64,000 bases of DNA from positions 4,650,001-4,714,000 of the forward strand of contig JAZBRI010000011.1 of assembly GCA_036874045.1 (NCBI GenBank), written 5' to 3'. The notes under the pieces were generated by a model. It saw nothing but the letters and a program-made list of their open reading frames with translations, made no database searches and was not told the DNA's origin. Shown here piece after piece: positions 32,796-43,840 of this stretch. Position 1 is the stretch's first letter, and each line of letters opens with the position of its first letter. The stretch is from Cymodocea nodosa (lineage: Eukaryota; Streptophyta; Magnoliopsida; Alismatales; Cymodoceaceae). The translations under genes were made by a program, and so were the position numbers.

Positions 32796-33080
32796 TTAAA
32801 TAATAGTCTTAGTAGGGATTAAGCCTTCTAATCCTAAAGATGCAAATATATCACTCGGCATAACATTTATATCTGCACCTAGGTCTATTAAGGTTCTTTC
32901 TAGAATGGTATTTCCTATGGTGCATGATATAACAGGGATTCCAAGATCAGATAACTTTTTAGGAATTTGCGGTAGAAATAGGGAACTAATTTGCTCACCT
33001 AAAAAGACTTTCCTTAAAACTTTTTGCTCTCTTTTCTTAGTACACCAATCCTTAAGAAATTTAGCATAACGTGGCATTTT
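32796..33080 (-). pseudogene. Gypsy M2 protease fragment
   Basis: KFLKDWCTKKREQ leads into the retropepsin start: VISCTIGNTILERTLIDLGAD, INVMPSDIFASLGLEGL. The DLGA active-site motif is intact here, unlike DLSA in P. It is truncated after IPTKTII by the deletion that joins it to RT. Confidence 0.85.
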
Positions 33081-34157
33081 CTACAATAAGTCTAACAAAG
33101 GGATGTTAACTTGTGCTTTTTCAAAAATTTCTCTAATTTTTTCTTGTTTCTTAGGAAATGTTTGTTGTAATCTTTTAGGATAGGGTGCTAATGATTGTGA
33201 TTTAAAAGATTCTTTTTCTTTCATTTCATTTGTTTGATCATTTTTAGTGTCATTTTCAAATTTAGATTTTTCTTCAGTGATTTCTACGTTTTCAGATATT
33301 ACATTTTCATTATCATTTTGAATTTTGTTTTTATCCACCTTCATGTTACTTTCCTTTTGAATTATTGGTAGTATATCAGTTCCAAATCTTAATGTTATAC
33401 ATACATCTTCCAGATTTTCATTACTTTCATGATATTCTTGTATTTCATTTTCGTGATTATGATCTTCAATTGTTTTTAGTTTTAAATTGCATTCTTTAAA
33501 TTATATTGCATTGATATTTTCTTGTGTTTGTATACTTTGCAAATTATGCAAATCTATAACATTAAAGTTTTCATTTGTGTTTTCCTATTGCATAACTTGT
33601 AATTTCATTGTAAATTCGTCTAATGCTTTTAATTTTCTTTCTAGATCATCTAATCTCACTACATTCAATTTTTGATCAATTTTCATTATGGTTTTTTCAG
33701 TTTTATAAATGATATCAATTTTTTGTTCTGAATATGCTTCCTTATAGTTTAATTGGTTAACTTCTTGTTGTTGACACATATATTATTCCAGTTTGTCCAT
33801 GTTTTGCTCTAAGCTATGCTCCAGTCTATCATACCTATCCCAAACTTCCTTGTCTCTCAATATATTACACATTCTAAGCTGACCATCAGTTGGGTAAACT
33901 ATAGGCTTCTCATACTTAGCCCTATTGTATTGAATATAATTCATTTGTTGTTCATGTGATCTAATCATCTGTAATCATCTCAGTTTCAAGCAATCAAAGA
34001 TATCGTGACCTTCCAAATTGTAGAATTCACATATGCTAATTATAGGTTTCAGAAATCTTTGAGCATAAGCATATGCCATATTCTCAATTATCCAATAAAA
34101 CATACAACACTCCTGATATTAAAACAAAACAGCACTCACAATTGCTTAGCTTCTCAA
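33081..34157 (-). pseudogene. Gypsy M2 5' coding region: nucleocapsid knuckle and linker
   Basis: From the primer binding site (34158-34175), coding sequence starts within about 100 bases. A knuckle-like CEFYNLEGHDIFDC follows (C-x2-Y-x4-H-x4-C, near 34000-34042), then the MIRSHEQQMNYIQYNRA region, a coiled-coil-like stretch, the ITLR motif and LAPYPKRLQQ. Stops and small gaps break it at about 33971, 33780, 33595, 33500 and 33080. There is no capsid domain between the primer binding site and the knuckle. Confidence 0.82.
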
Positions 34158-34175
34158 TCCCTAGCAACGACACTA
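34158..34175 (-). other. Primer binding site (tRNA-Asp type), M2
   Basis: Minus-strand TAGTGTCGTTGCTAGGGA differs at a few positions from TGGCGCCGTTGCCGGGGA, the tRNA-Asp complement used by Athila-like elements. The same site is in copy N (37447-37464). Confidence 0.7.
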
Positions 34176-34184
34176 GAAAACTTG

Positions 34185-36115
34185 ATTGGATGCGAAAGGT
34201 TAAATCAGAAAATAATTACTTTTAGAAGTAAACAAACAACCTTTCACACAAATTAGATATTAATTCCAATTTGTATTTTAACTAAAAGTGCATAGTGTAT
34301 ATTGTATTTGTGTGCAAGTACAGGTCGAACCCACAAAGATTGAGTAAGAATTGTGTACTGTTTTGATTTTTATACTGGAGTTTATGTATTTAGTAAATAC
34401 TTCATTGAGTTACAGTTAACACAACAGACTTAGTTTATGGAGTTATGGCTAACTCAACAGACTAACCTCGTGGACTTAGGTTAACTCTACGAGCCTATTT
34501 TTCCAGTTGAATATTGTTAATTACAAAGGAATTCGGCCAACCATTGGGCGGTTCCACAGAATGTAAATAACATCAATTAAGCTATTTAATGTTAGTTAAT
34601 ATTAGATCTATCATTAAACAATACTAACATTCAGATATTTCAAACAGTAACCATTAAAATCTTTAGTATCTAGAATGATTCAATTTCAGTAAATTGTAAA
34701 ACTATTTTCTAAATCAAACAACATAAAACATTCATAATACTAACGATGATAACATTAATCACAATACAAAACAGACAATGCAACACTCTAATACTAAATG
34801 TAAACACAAATAATATGTTGTTTTTGGTATTTTTTTTTGATATGTTCCTGAAGATGAGCGAAGGTGAAATATAAAAATCTATATTGATAGTAAAAACTTC
34901 CGTCACTACATGCGATGCGATTACACTACTGAAAACTTAATCACTTACAATCTTGCCTCCTCTCCTTATAGAATCGCGAATCCAAAATTACAAGATGATC
35001 TCCTCTTCAACATACTAGCATCAACACAAAACCAAGGCTAGAAGCTTTACGATCTCCTAAGATATGAGTCGGTGCTTGGTGAAAATGGCTCCCCTTCCCA
35101 TGATGCGATCACTCCTCACAATGGTTGTCACTCACTATGTTTGGCTCAGAATTGACCCAACATCAGGAAAGTATCCTCACAAACCTCCGATGGTTGGTGA
35201 TTTTGGTGGTGGTGTGGAGCTTCAGGGAACTTCTAACGTTTCCTATAGTTAGCATGGTTCTCCACACTCTACACACACACTTTTTTCTTCGTCTTTTATA
35301 TTTTTTCTGTAGTAACTACTTCTGCTTAGATGATCGGTTGGATTTCCTTCATTCATATCAACGATGGTGATTTCTTCTTCATTCCATGAGTGAATTCCTA
35401 CGTGATACGTGCAATCGTGGTTTTCCTTCAAAGTTCCTGTTTTTCTAACTACTACAATGGTATATTAGAAAATATATGGTCCATGGAGTTACAGATAACT
35501 CAACGGACTTACTTCATTGATTTAACTATAAAACACGTGTAATAAAGAAATAAGCTGCTAACATAACGTGTTACCTTAGTGTGTATTCAAGTAACTCAAC
35601 GCGTACAATTATGCTAACTAACAAGTTATACATGTGCATCTAACGTGACATAAGAAAGCATTTAAATTCAACACGTGCATAATTCTAACTTAACGAGTTC
35701 AGATATTTCGGATACTTACGAACCTAACTATCTAATGCCTAGATGCATTTCGGATAGTTAGTAGATAACTCACCGAGCATTCATTTAACTCATGTATTAA
35801 GGTTTCAACATGTGTATTCTAGGAAATAATAAAATATTCTTTAAACATTTAAAACATAATTGTCTGATATATTAAACATAACTCTCCGAAATAATAGAAA
35901 ATTCTGATACTTAACAATTTCATAGCTTGCAATTCACCGACAGTTCAGAAATGTACTTAATTAACATTAATTCCCTAAAATTATGTAGATTCTTTCATTA
36001 AAGCATATAATTGTGCAATAATAACATAATGACTTAATTCTTATATGATAAGCTAAATATTATGCAATTAACCATCATTTAACCCTTAATATTATGCACT
36101 TTTTCATTCTAAACA
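34185..36115 (-). mobile_element. 5' LTR of gypsy M2
   Basis: On the minus strand it starts TGTTTAGAATGAAAAAGTGC at 36115 and ends shortly before the primer binding site, about 1.93 kb. It includes the CTTAACGAGTT/CACGTG U3 block (35535-35705), the TATA region (near 35297-35305), the antisense ORF region (35064-35252) and the U5 box (34280-34340). Confidence 0.85.
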
Positions 36116-36690
36116 AGTTTTACAGTTTATTAAAATTGAATCATCTCAAATACTTAAAGATTTTAATGGTTACTATTTGAAATATTTGAATGTTAATATT
36201 GCTTAATGATAAATCTCAAATTAACTAATATTAAAGAGCTTAATTGATGTTATTTACATTCTGTAGAACCACCCAATGGTTGGTTGAATTCCTTTATAAA
36301 TAGCAATATTTAATTGGAAAGATAGGCTCGTGAAGTTAACTTAAGTCCATAAGGTTAGTCCGTTGAGTTAACCATAACTCTATGAATGAAGTCCGTTGAG
36401 TTAACTGTAATTCAACGGAGTACTTAACTGAACACACATAAACTTCAATATAAAAATCAGAATTGTACACAATTCTTACTCAATCTTTGTGAGATCAACT
36501 TGTACTTGCATACAAATACAATATACACTATGCATTGCAGTTAAAATACAAATTAGACTTAATATCTAATTTGTATGAAAGGTTGTTTATTTACTTTTAA
36601 AAGAATTTATTAATAATAGCATAAAAATAAACCAAAGAAGTTTTTCATAAATCGAACAAGTTTCTGATTTAACTTAACAAACGAACAAAC
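36116..36690 (+). mobile_element. Gypsy LTR fragment (U5 end), inverted relative to neighbours
   Basis: Plus-strand U5 sequence from AAGTTTTACAGTTTATT through the U5 box (36495-36545) to AACAAACGAACAAAC. It is closely similar to the reverse complement of 37490-38045, so the two flank the N nucleocapsid fragment as an inverted repeat. Confidence 0.7.
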
Positions 36691-37446
36691 ATCTTCCAGA
36701 TTTTCATTACTTTCATGATGTTCTTGTATTCCATTTTCATACTTTTGATCTTCAATTGTTTTTAATTTTAACTTACATTCTTTAAATTTTATTACATTAG
36801 TATTTTCTTTTGTCTATATGTCTTGCAAATTATGCACATTTGTAACCTTAAAGTTTTCATTTGTGTTTTCCTATTGCATAGATTGTAATGTCTTTGTAAA
36901 TTCATCCAATGCTTTTAGCTTTGTTTCTAGATCATCTAGTCTCATTACATTCAATTTTTGATCAATTTTCATTATGATTTTTTCAGTTTCGTATATAATA
37001 CTAATTTTAGGTTATGAATATTCTTCCCTATAATTTAATTGGTTGACTTCTTGTTGCTGATACATGTATTGTTCCAATTTATCCATGTTTTGCACTAAAC
37101 TATGTTCCAGTCTATCATACCTATCACAAACTTCCTTGTCTCTCAACATATTGCACATTCTAAACTGACCATTAGTTGGGTAAACTATAAGATTCTCATA
37201 CTCAGCTCTATTATATTGAATATAATTCATTTGTTGTTCATGTGATCTAACCATCTGCAATTGTCTCAGTTTCAAACAATCAGAGATGTCATGACCTTCC
37301 AAATTGTAGAATTCACATATGCTAACTACAAGTTTCAGAAATCTTTGAACACAAGCATATGCCATATTTTCAATTATAAAATAAAACACACAACACTCCT
37401 TCTACTATTAAAACAAAATAGCACTCACAGTTGCTTAGCTTCTCAA
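36691..37446 (-). pseudogene. Gypsy N 5' coding region: nucleocapsid
   Basis: Begins on the minus strand with ATG near 37368 (MAYACVQRFLKLVVS), then CEFYNLEGHDISDC with Tyr in place of the second Cys of the CCHC knuckle, then CLKLRQLQMVRSHEQQMNY and RMCNMLRDKEVCDRYDRLEHS. Stops at about 37010 and 36870 interrupt it. It is cut at about 36691 by the plus-strand LTR fragment. As in M2, no capsid domain precedes the knuckle. Confidence 0.82.
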
Positions 37447-37464
37447 TCCCCAACAACGGCACTA
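37447..37464 (-). other. Primer binding site (tRNA-Asp type), N
   Basis: Minus-strand TAGTGCCGTTGTTGGGGA is followed by TTGAGAAGCTAAGC. It is the best-preserved copy of the family's primer binding site in the window. Confidence 0.75.
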
Positions 37465-37479
37465 GAACAACTTGTTCAA

Positions 37480-39420
37480 GTTGTTAACTTAAATTAGAAA
37501 CTTGTTCGATTTATGAAAAACTTCTTTGGTTTGTTTTTATGCTTATATTAATAAATTCTTTTAAAAGTAAACAAACAACCCTTCACACAAATTAGATATT
37601 AAGTCCAATTTGTATTTTAACTACAAATGCATAATGTATATTGTATTTGTGTGCAAGTACAAGTCGATCCCATAGAAATTGAGTAAGAATTGTATACTAT
37701 TTCAATTTTTATATTGAAGTTTATGTGTATTTAGTTAAGCACTCCATTGAGTTACAGTTAACTCAATGGACTTAGTTCATGGAGTTATGGTTAACTCAAC
37801 GGAGTAACCTCGTGGACTTAAGCTAACTCCACGAGCCTATCTTTCTAGTTAAATATTGCTATTTACAAAGAAATTCGGCCAACCAATGGGTGGTTCCACA
37901 AAATGTAAATAACATCAATTAAACTCTTTAATGTTAGTTAATCTAAGATTTATCATTAAGCAACACTAACATTCTAATATTTCAAATAGTAACCATTAAA
38001 ATCTTTAAGTATCTAGGACGATTCAATTTCAGTAAACTATAAAACTATTTTCTATTTTTTGAATCAAACAAACATAAAATATTCACAATACTAACAATGA
38101 TAACATTAATCACGATATAAACCAAACAATACATCACTTTAATACTAAATGTAAATACAGATAATGAGTTATTTTTGGTATTTTTGTTTTGATATATTCC
38201 TGAAGATGAGCGAAGGGTGAAATGTAAAAATCTCTATCAATAGTGAAAACTTCTATCACTACATGCGACACGATTACACCACTAAAAACTTAATCACTTA
38301 CAATCTTGCCTCTTCTCCTTATAGAATCGTGAACCAAGAATTGTAAGATAATCTCCTCTTCAGCATACTGGCATCAACCTGAAACTAAGGTTAGAAGCTT
38401 TACGATCTCTTGAGATATGAGTCGGTGCTTGGTGAAAATGGCTTCTCTTCCTACAATGCGATCACTCCTCAAAGTAGTTGTCAGTCATTGTGTTTGGCTC
38501 GGAATCGAGCCAACATCCAGAATGTATCGTCACAAACTTTCGATGGTTGGTGATTTTGGTGGTGTAATGGAGCTTTAGGGAACTTCCAACACTTCCTATA
38601 GTTAGCGCGATTCTCCACCTCCTTTCACACTATCTTTTTCTTCGTCTTTTATGTTTCTTTCAGTAGTAACTACTTCTGTTTAAATGATCGGTTGGACTTC
38701 CTTCATTCATATCAACGATGATGATTTCTTCTTCATTCTACGAGTGAATTCCTACATGATATGTGCAATTGTGGTTTTCCTTTGAATTTCCTATTTTTGC
38801 AACTACTACAATGGCATGTTAGAAAATAAACGGTTTGTGGAGTTAGTGTAACTCAACAGACTTACTTTGTTAATTTAACTATAAAACACGTGTAGTAAAG
38901 AAATAACTTATAAGCTTATAACACTAATACAACGTGCTACCTTAGTGTATATTCAAGTAACTTAATGCATATAGTTTTGCTAACTTAACGAGTTATACAT
39001 GTGCAACTCACGTGACATAATAAAGCATTTAAATTCAACACGTGCATAATTCTAACTTAACAAGTTCAAATATTTCAGATACTTACAAACTTAACTATCC
39101 GATGCTTAGACACATTTCGAATAGTTAGCAGATAACTTACCGAACATTCACTTAAAAAACATAACTATCTGATACGTGAAATGTAACTCTCCGAAATAAC
39201 AAATAATTCAGATACTTAGGAATTAAAAAGCCTATAATTCACCGACAGTTCAGAAATGTACTTAATTAAGGTTAATTCCTTGAAATTATGTAGATTCTTT
39301 CATTAAAGCATATAATAGTGCAACTATAACATAATGGCTTAATTCTCATATGATAAGCTAAACATTATGCAATTAACCATCATTTAACCGTTACTATTAT
39401 GCACTTTTTCATTCTAAACA
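37480..39420 (-). mobile_element. 5' LTR of gypsy N
   Basis: On the minus strand it starts exactly at 39420 (TGTTTAGAATGAAAAAGTGC) and ends just before the primer binding site, about 1.94 kb. Layout is as in M2: U3 block at 38925-39070, TATA region near 38650, antisense ORF region near 38417-38600, U5 box near 37625-37680. Confidence 0.85.
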
Positions 39421-40433
39421 CCATGCCTATAAAAACTCAAATAGTTATCTAACTCTTCGATTTTCATTACCGAATGCACATGGAAAATACATGAAAACTT
39501 AAAACATTAAAAACACATGTGCATATAACTTAACCATAGGAGTTTTTAACATAACTCTTCGACTAAATCGAAATGTTAACTATTCGAAAGTTTAACTATC
39601 TAAAAATCTAACTATTCAAAAACTTTAACTATTAGAAAATCTAAATGAAACTTTCCAAGAACTTGTCAACATTTAATTACATGACTATTATACTTAGAAA
39701 ATATTATTTAGACTTATTTATAAACTTTAATAAAGCATTCATCATCAAAACAAAATTCCTAATAGTCATACACATGAAATTTCCTTTGGTTCAAATAGTT
39801 AAAGTTGTAACTTACCGAAATATATTTAACTTTCAAATAGTTAGCTTTCCTAACTTATCAAAATGTCATTTTCAGGCTTCCGACTAAGTTTCTAAATTCT
39901 ACACATGTGTTTTTGAGTAACTTAACTTTTAGATAATTAGCTATAGTAAGCTTACGAATTTCCCTGTAAGCTTTCGAATATTATTTAAGCTTTAGTTTGG
40001 ATTTCTACATGTGTGAAATTGAATGACTTAAGTTTTTGAATGGTTAAATCTCCTAACTTTCTGATTTCCTTGAACTTTCGGATAGTTAGCTCCTTAACTC
40101 TCCGATTTTCCAAATAGCCATCTTACTAACTTTCTAAAGGCCTTTTATTTTTGGATAGTTATCCTTCCAACTGTCCGAAGGTGTTTCTACTACTTTTAAA
40201 ATGACTCTTTGGATACTTAAAACTATAACTCACTGAAGATCCATTTCTTCTAGATACTTAAGCCTAGTAACCTTCTAAAAATTCTGTTTTTCTCTTGCAG
40301 CAATTTCTAAACTATCTAAATCTGTTTATCTACCATCTGATCTTTAGTTTGTTGAATTAACTTGTGACATTTGTGAAATACAATTTGTTTCCTCACATGG
40401 ATGTTTGTATTATCAAAATACAAGGGTTCTAAT
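39421..40433 (-). mobile_element. Adjacent LTR2 and LTR3 copia LTR fragments
   Basis: 39423-39766 aligns with the 5' end of LTR2 (the reverse complement ends TTTTGATGATG near the LTR start). 39770-40433 aligns with the 5' end of LTR3 (minus start near TATTAGAACCCTTGTATTTTG). Both are truncated and carry GATAGTTA-type motifs. No coding sequence. Confidence 0.6.
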
Positions 40434-41004
40434 AGAAATTACATTTTACTTTTTAGTAAGCAGATATATTCAGTCATTATCAAATCATCATGCTTTTAAT
40501 CACATCATTCATAAAATTTTAAAACTTGTCCTGCAAAGTTTTAAACAAACAGATATACCAAATTTATCTTCAATACAGTTCTAACTTAAATCATTTCATT
40601 CACAAATATATGAATTCAGTAGCATATTGATGTTCAAACATTCATATATATAAATTGTTTACAATTACTTATGATCAGATATTTTTCAATACAAGTAGAT
40701 GAATAATACATTTAGTTTTCTTCCTAAGTTTATCTACTTCCTTCTTGAGTTTTTCTAGTTATTGTTCTAATTGATTTATACAATTCATAGCTCCTGTAAA
40801 TTCTCTAGAAGGTCTAGCAATCCTAGCATCAACATCAACAACAAGACTTTTGTACTCCTTCATAGAAATGGCTCTGGATCTTATCTTCTTAGATGTCTAT
40901 TTTGTGAAGTCGATGCCTTCCACCATTAATTCTGGTCTCAAGTCCACAAAGAACAATTTCTTCTTTGCAGATTTTATCTACGTACGTGGCCTATTTGACA
41001 AATT
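40434..41004 (-). pseudogene. Gypsy M envelope-like ORF, C-terminal end
   Basis: From 41004 downward it continues the envelope-like frame exactly where 55403 breaks off. The tail homologous to the P ORF (basic region, then a short coiled coil) ends at TAA about 40714-40712, followed by AT-rich 3' untranslated sequence to 40434. It carries frameshifts. The 5-bp AAATT at 41000-41004 is the left TSD of copia A. Confidence 0.8.
41000..41004. repeat. Target-site duplication AAATT (copia A), left copy
   Basis: AAATT precedes TGTAGGATCG at 41005 and recurs at 55403-55407 after CTCAACA. The two flanks rejoin into one envelope-like coding sequence of element M. Confidence 0.9.
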
Positions 41005-43825
41005 TGTAGGATCGTATGGCTACAAAAGAGGGAGGTGAATTGTGTTTTTCAACATTTTCGAATATAATTGAAACTATAAAATTCAAAAACAAGTCGAGAC
41101 ACTATTTTCATAAAATCATTTTTATTCAAGGTTTCAATTACAATATATAATTCAATTCTCCTCAGAAATTGTAGATGCAATTATATATCGATACCATGTT
41201 TCATCTATACAATTTCATAACTGTAAACATAAAAAACTAATTTGCTGAATTTAAAACATTTCTCCCTGTTTGAGATCTTTCTTCATCTTCTTCTCTTTCT
41301 TCTTCAACAATTCTTTAGTGACAAATATCTTGTCTTTCTTTGCTTCACCGAATTTTCTTTCTTCTGATACTTTAACTCTTCAGTGACGTATATCTTACCT
41401 TTTTCTGCATCATTGAATTATCTTCCATCTGATACTTCAAATATTTAGTGACATCAATTTAACCTTTTCTACTTCACTGAATTTTCTTCCACCTGAGAGC
41501 TTTTCCCCAAAAGGTGTTTTTGATCCCTAAAAAGATTTTTCATTTTGTGTGTAGGAATAACTGATCAACGAGAATTCTATGCCTTTTATACTGTATCTTC
41601 ATTTCATGCATATCCTCCACGTTTAATCACTATCAATCTTTCACTTCTTCACATCTTTTCTTTTTCCTTCATCGAAATACACATGTTTTGACCCACGTGT
41701 ACATTTCGAATTTTCTTTAATCATTAGTCCTGGATCTCTGAAAAATTTCCTACAAAATAAACTCTCATCCAAAATTTTCCATCAAGCATAATAAGAAGTC
41801 GTTACTTTAATGTTAACTAAACGAGTAAGACAAGCATATATATAACTTAACATTTCTAACTTAACGAGTTCCTCATATGCCAACTCACGTGACAAGTACT
41901 ATAGCTAACTCAATGAACTATCTCCGTGGTGTTACGCTAACTCAACGAACCATCTCCATTGTTGTTAGGTATTTAATTTTGATGATATATGCTTTATTAA
42001 CGTTTTTAAATAAGTCTACATAATATTCTCTAAGTATATTTCTCTAAGTATAATAGTTAACAGATTATCAAAAAGTTTCATTTTTATGTCAGATAAATTA
42101 AAGATTTTCGAAGAGTTAGATTTGCAATAGTTAAACTTTCGGATAGTTAACGTTTCAGATAGTTAATGTCTCGTTTTTGTCGAATACTTTATGTTAAAAA
42201 CTCGTATAGTTAAGTTATCTACATGTGTGTTTTTAATGTTTTAAGTTGTCATGTGTTTTCCATGTGCGTTCGGTAATGAAAAATCAAATAGTTAGATAAC
42301 TTTTCGAATTTTTATACGTATGGATAGATAACTATTCGAGTTTTATAAAAGGACAAACGACCAAATAAGTTTCTTTGTTTAGTCACGTGTTTTGCAGGTG
42401 CAAAAACTCAAAGAGTTAAAGGATAAGTGTTCGACTAAATCGAAGACTTAGAAGATATTCTACAAGAATCTAGGAAGATAAAGTTTCAGTGAATCTACGA
42501 AGTGGAGATTATGGAAATTCAAAATGTTAGTGGAGAAAGTGGAAATTCAAATAGAAAGTAATTTGGATTAAAGAGAAAATTAGTACGTGGATTATGGATT
42601 AAGTGGATGAACATACTGAACATGAAAGACAACAGAGTTCGACTACAAATAGAGAGTACAAGCTACATTACAGCAGGGGATCTCAATATCGAAAACCAAG
42701 TCTGAATATTCAATCCAGATCCCTAACTGAAAAGTTAAGTTTGAATATTCATATTCTGAAAAGTTCTCCAACATCAGAAGAAGTTCGAAATTCCAAGCAA
42801 TTTTAGAAAAGGTGTTGCAAACGTAAGAAGTTTGGAAATTTGACAACTAGAGAAGGAAAGATACAGAAGCTAAGCAAAGACAAAGAAAGATCAGGTTTTA
42901 TACAATTCAAAATTAGTTTTCAATAAGACCTCTATTGTTATATTCGAATTGTATATCGAACATTTCTGTATCAAAACCGTCAAGAATGGAATTGAGCTGA
43001 AAAGATATTGTAAATTCTGTCTTTACACAAAAAATAGAATTTCATTTATGAGTGTTTTGTGCTCTTATTTTATCCGCTATTATTTTAATTACTAAAGACA
43101 CAATTCACCCCCCCTCTGGTGATACAGACGATCCTATAGTTGTGTTACAATAACTCAATGAATTATCTCCGTTGTGTTACAGATAACTCAATGAACCAGT
43201 AATAAACAAATGATTTTATAATAAGAATTTTACCATGTGCAAAAATAACAACTTAAGTTTATAACACTAACCTAACGCGTTGCCTTAGTGTTCAATATAG
43301 CAACTCAATGCGTTTAGTTATGTTAACTTAACGAGTTAAACATGTGCACCTCACGTGATATAATATAACATTCGTAAGTTATAATTTCACCATGTGTATA
43401 ACACTAACTTAACGAGTTCGTCTCTTCTTTTACTCACTAACTTAACGAGTTTTCACGTGACCTATTTTAACCTTTAAGCCTCTAACTTAACGAGTTCTCA
43501 CATGATCTCTATACAAACAAAACTCTAACTTAACGAGTTGTCTAAACGTGCACTGTTCATGATATAGAAAATATAACTTTAAAACATGTCATGATTTTCA
43601 ATAAAAACACACGTTAACTTAACGTTTAGTTAAATGAGAAATTAATGCAACGAAATGACTAGTTATTAACTTAGTATAATTTCAAATCCAATACAAACAA
43701 GTATTTATATCAGTAAGCTTTTTTTGTATTAAATGATGATTTTAATTTCTTTTCACAAGCAATAGTAATTGAGCAAATATGATTACTTTGGTTCAGCACA
43801 CATCATCAAAACAAAATACTCAACA
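41005..43825 (-). mobile_element. 3' LTR of copia A, with nested solo LTR2
   Basis: Minus-sense LTR1 from TGTTGAGTATTTTG at 43825 to CCTACA at 41005, interrupted by solo LTR2 (41963-43138). Net LTR length is about 1.65 kb, matching the 5' LTR at 53734-55402. A minus-strand TATAAAAGGC box lies near 41582-41590. A polypurine tract (43826-43840) adjoins it. Confidence 0.9.
41963..43138 (+). mobile_element. Solo LTR2 (copia type)
   Basis: A 1176-bp insert from TGTTAGGTATTTAATTTTG to CAGACGATCCTATA, flanked by ATTGT (41958-41962) and GTTGT (43139-43143), one mismatch. It carries the CAATTCACCCCCCCTCTGG tail and a TTTATAAAAGG promoter box near 42339-42348. An inverted copy sits at 44941-46147. Confidence 0.88.
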
Positions 43826-43840
43826 ATCTCCCCCTTTTTG
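43826..43840 (-). promoter_or_regulatory. Polypurine tract of copia A
   Basis: The minus strand reads CAAAAAGGGGGAGAT directly before the LTR start TGTTGAGTATT. It primes plus-strand cDNA synthesis. Confidence 0.8.

Noticed and set aside
42603-42806. Open frame in solo LTR2, with an inverted counterpart at 45291-45476
   Set aside because: It lies near the end of an LTR and is preserved only because the two LTR2 copies are a recent duplication; no recognisable domain.
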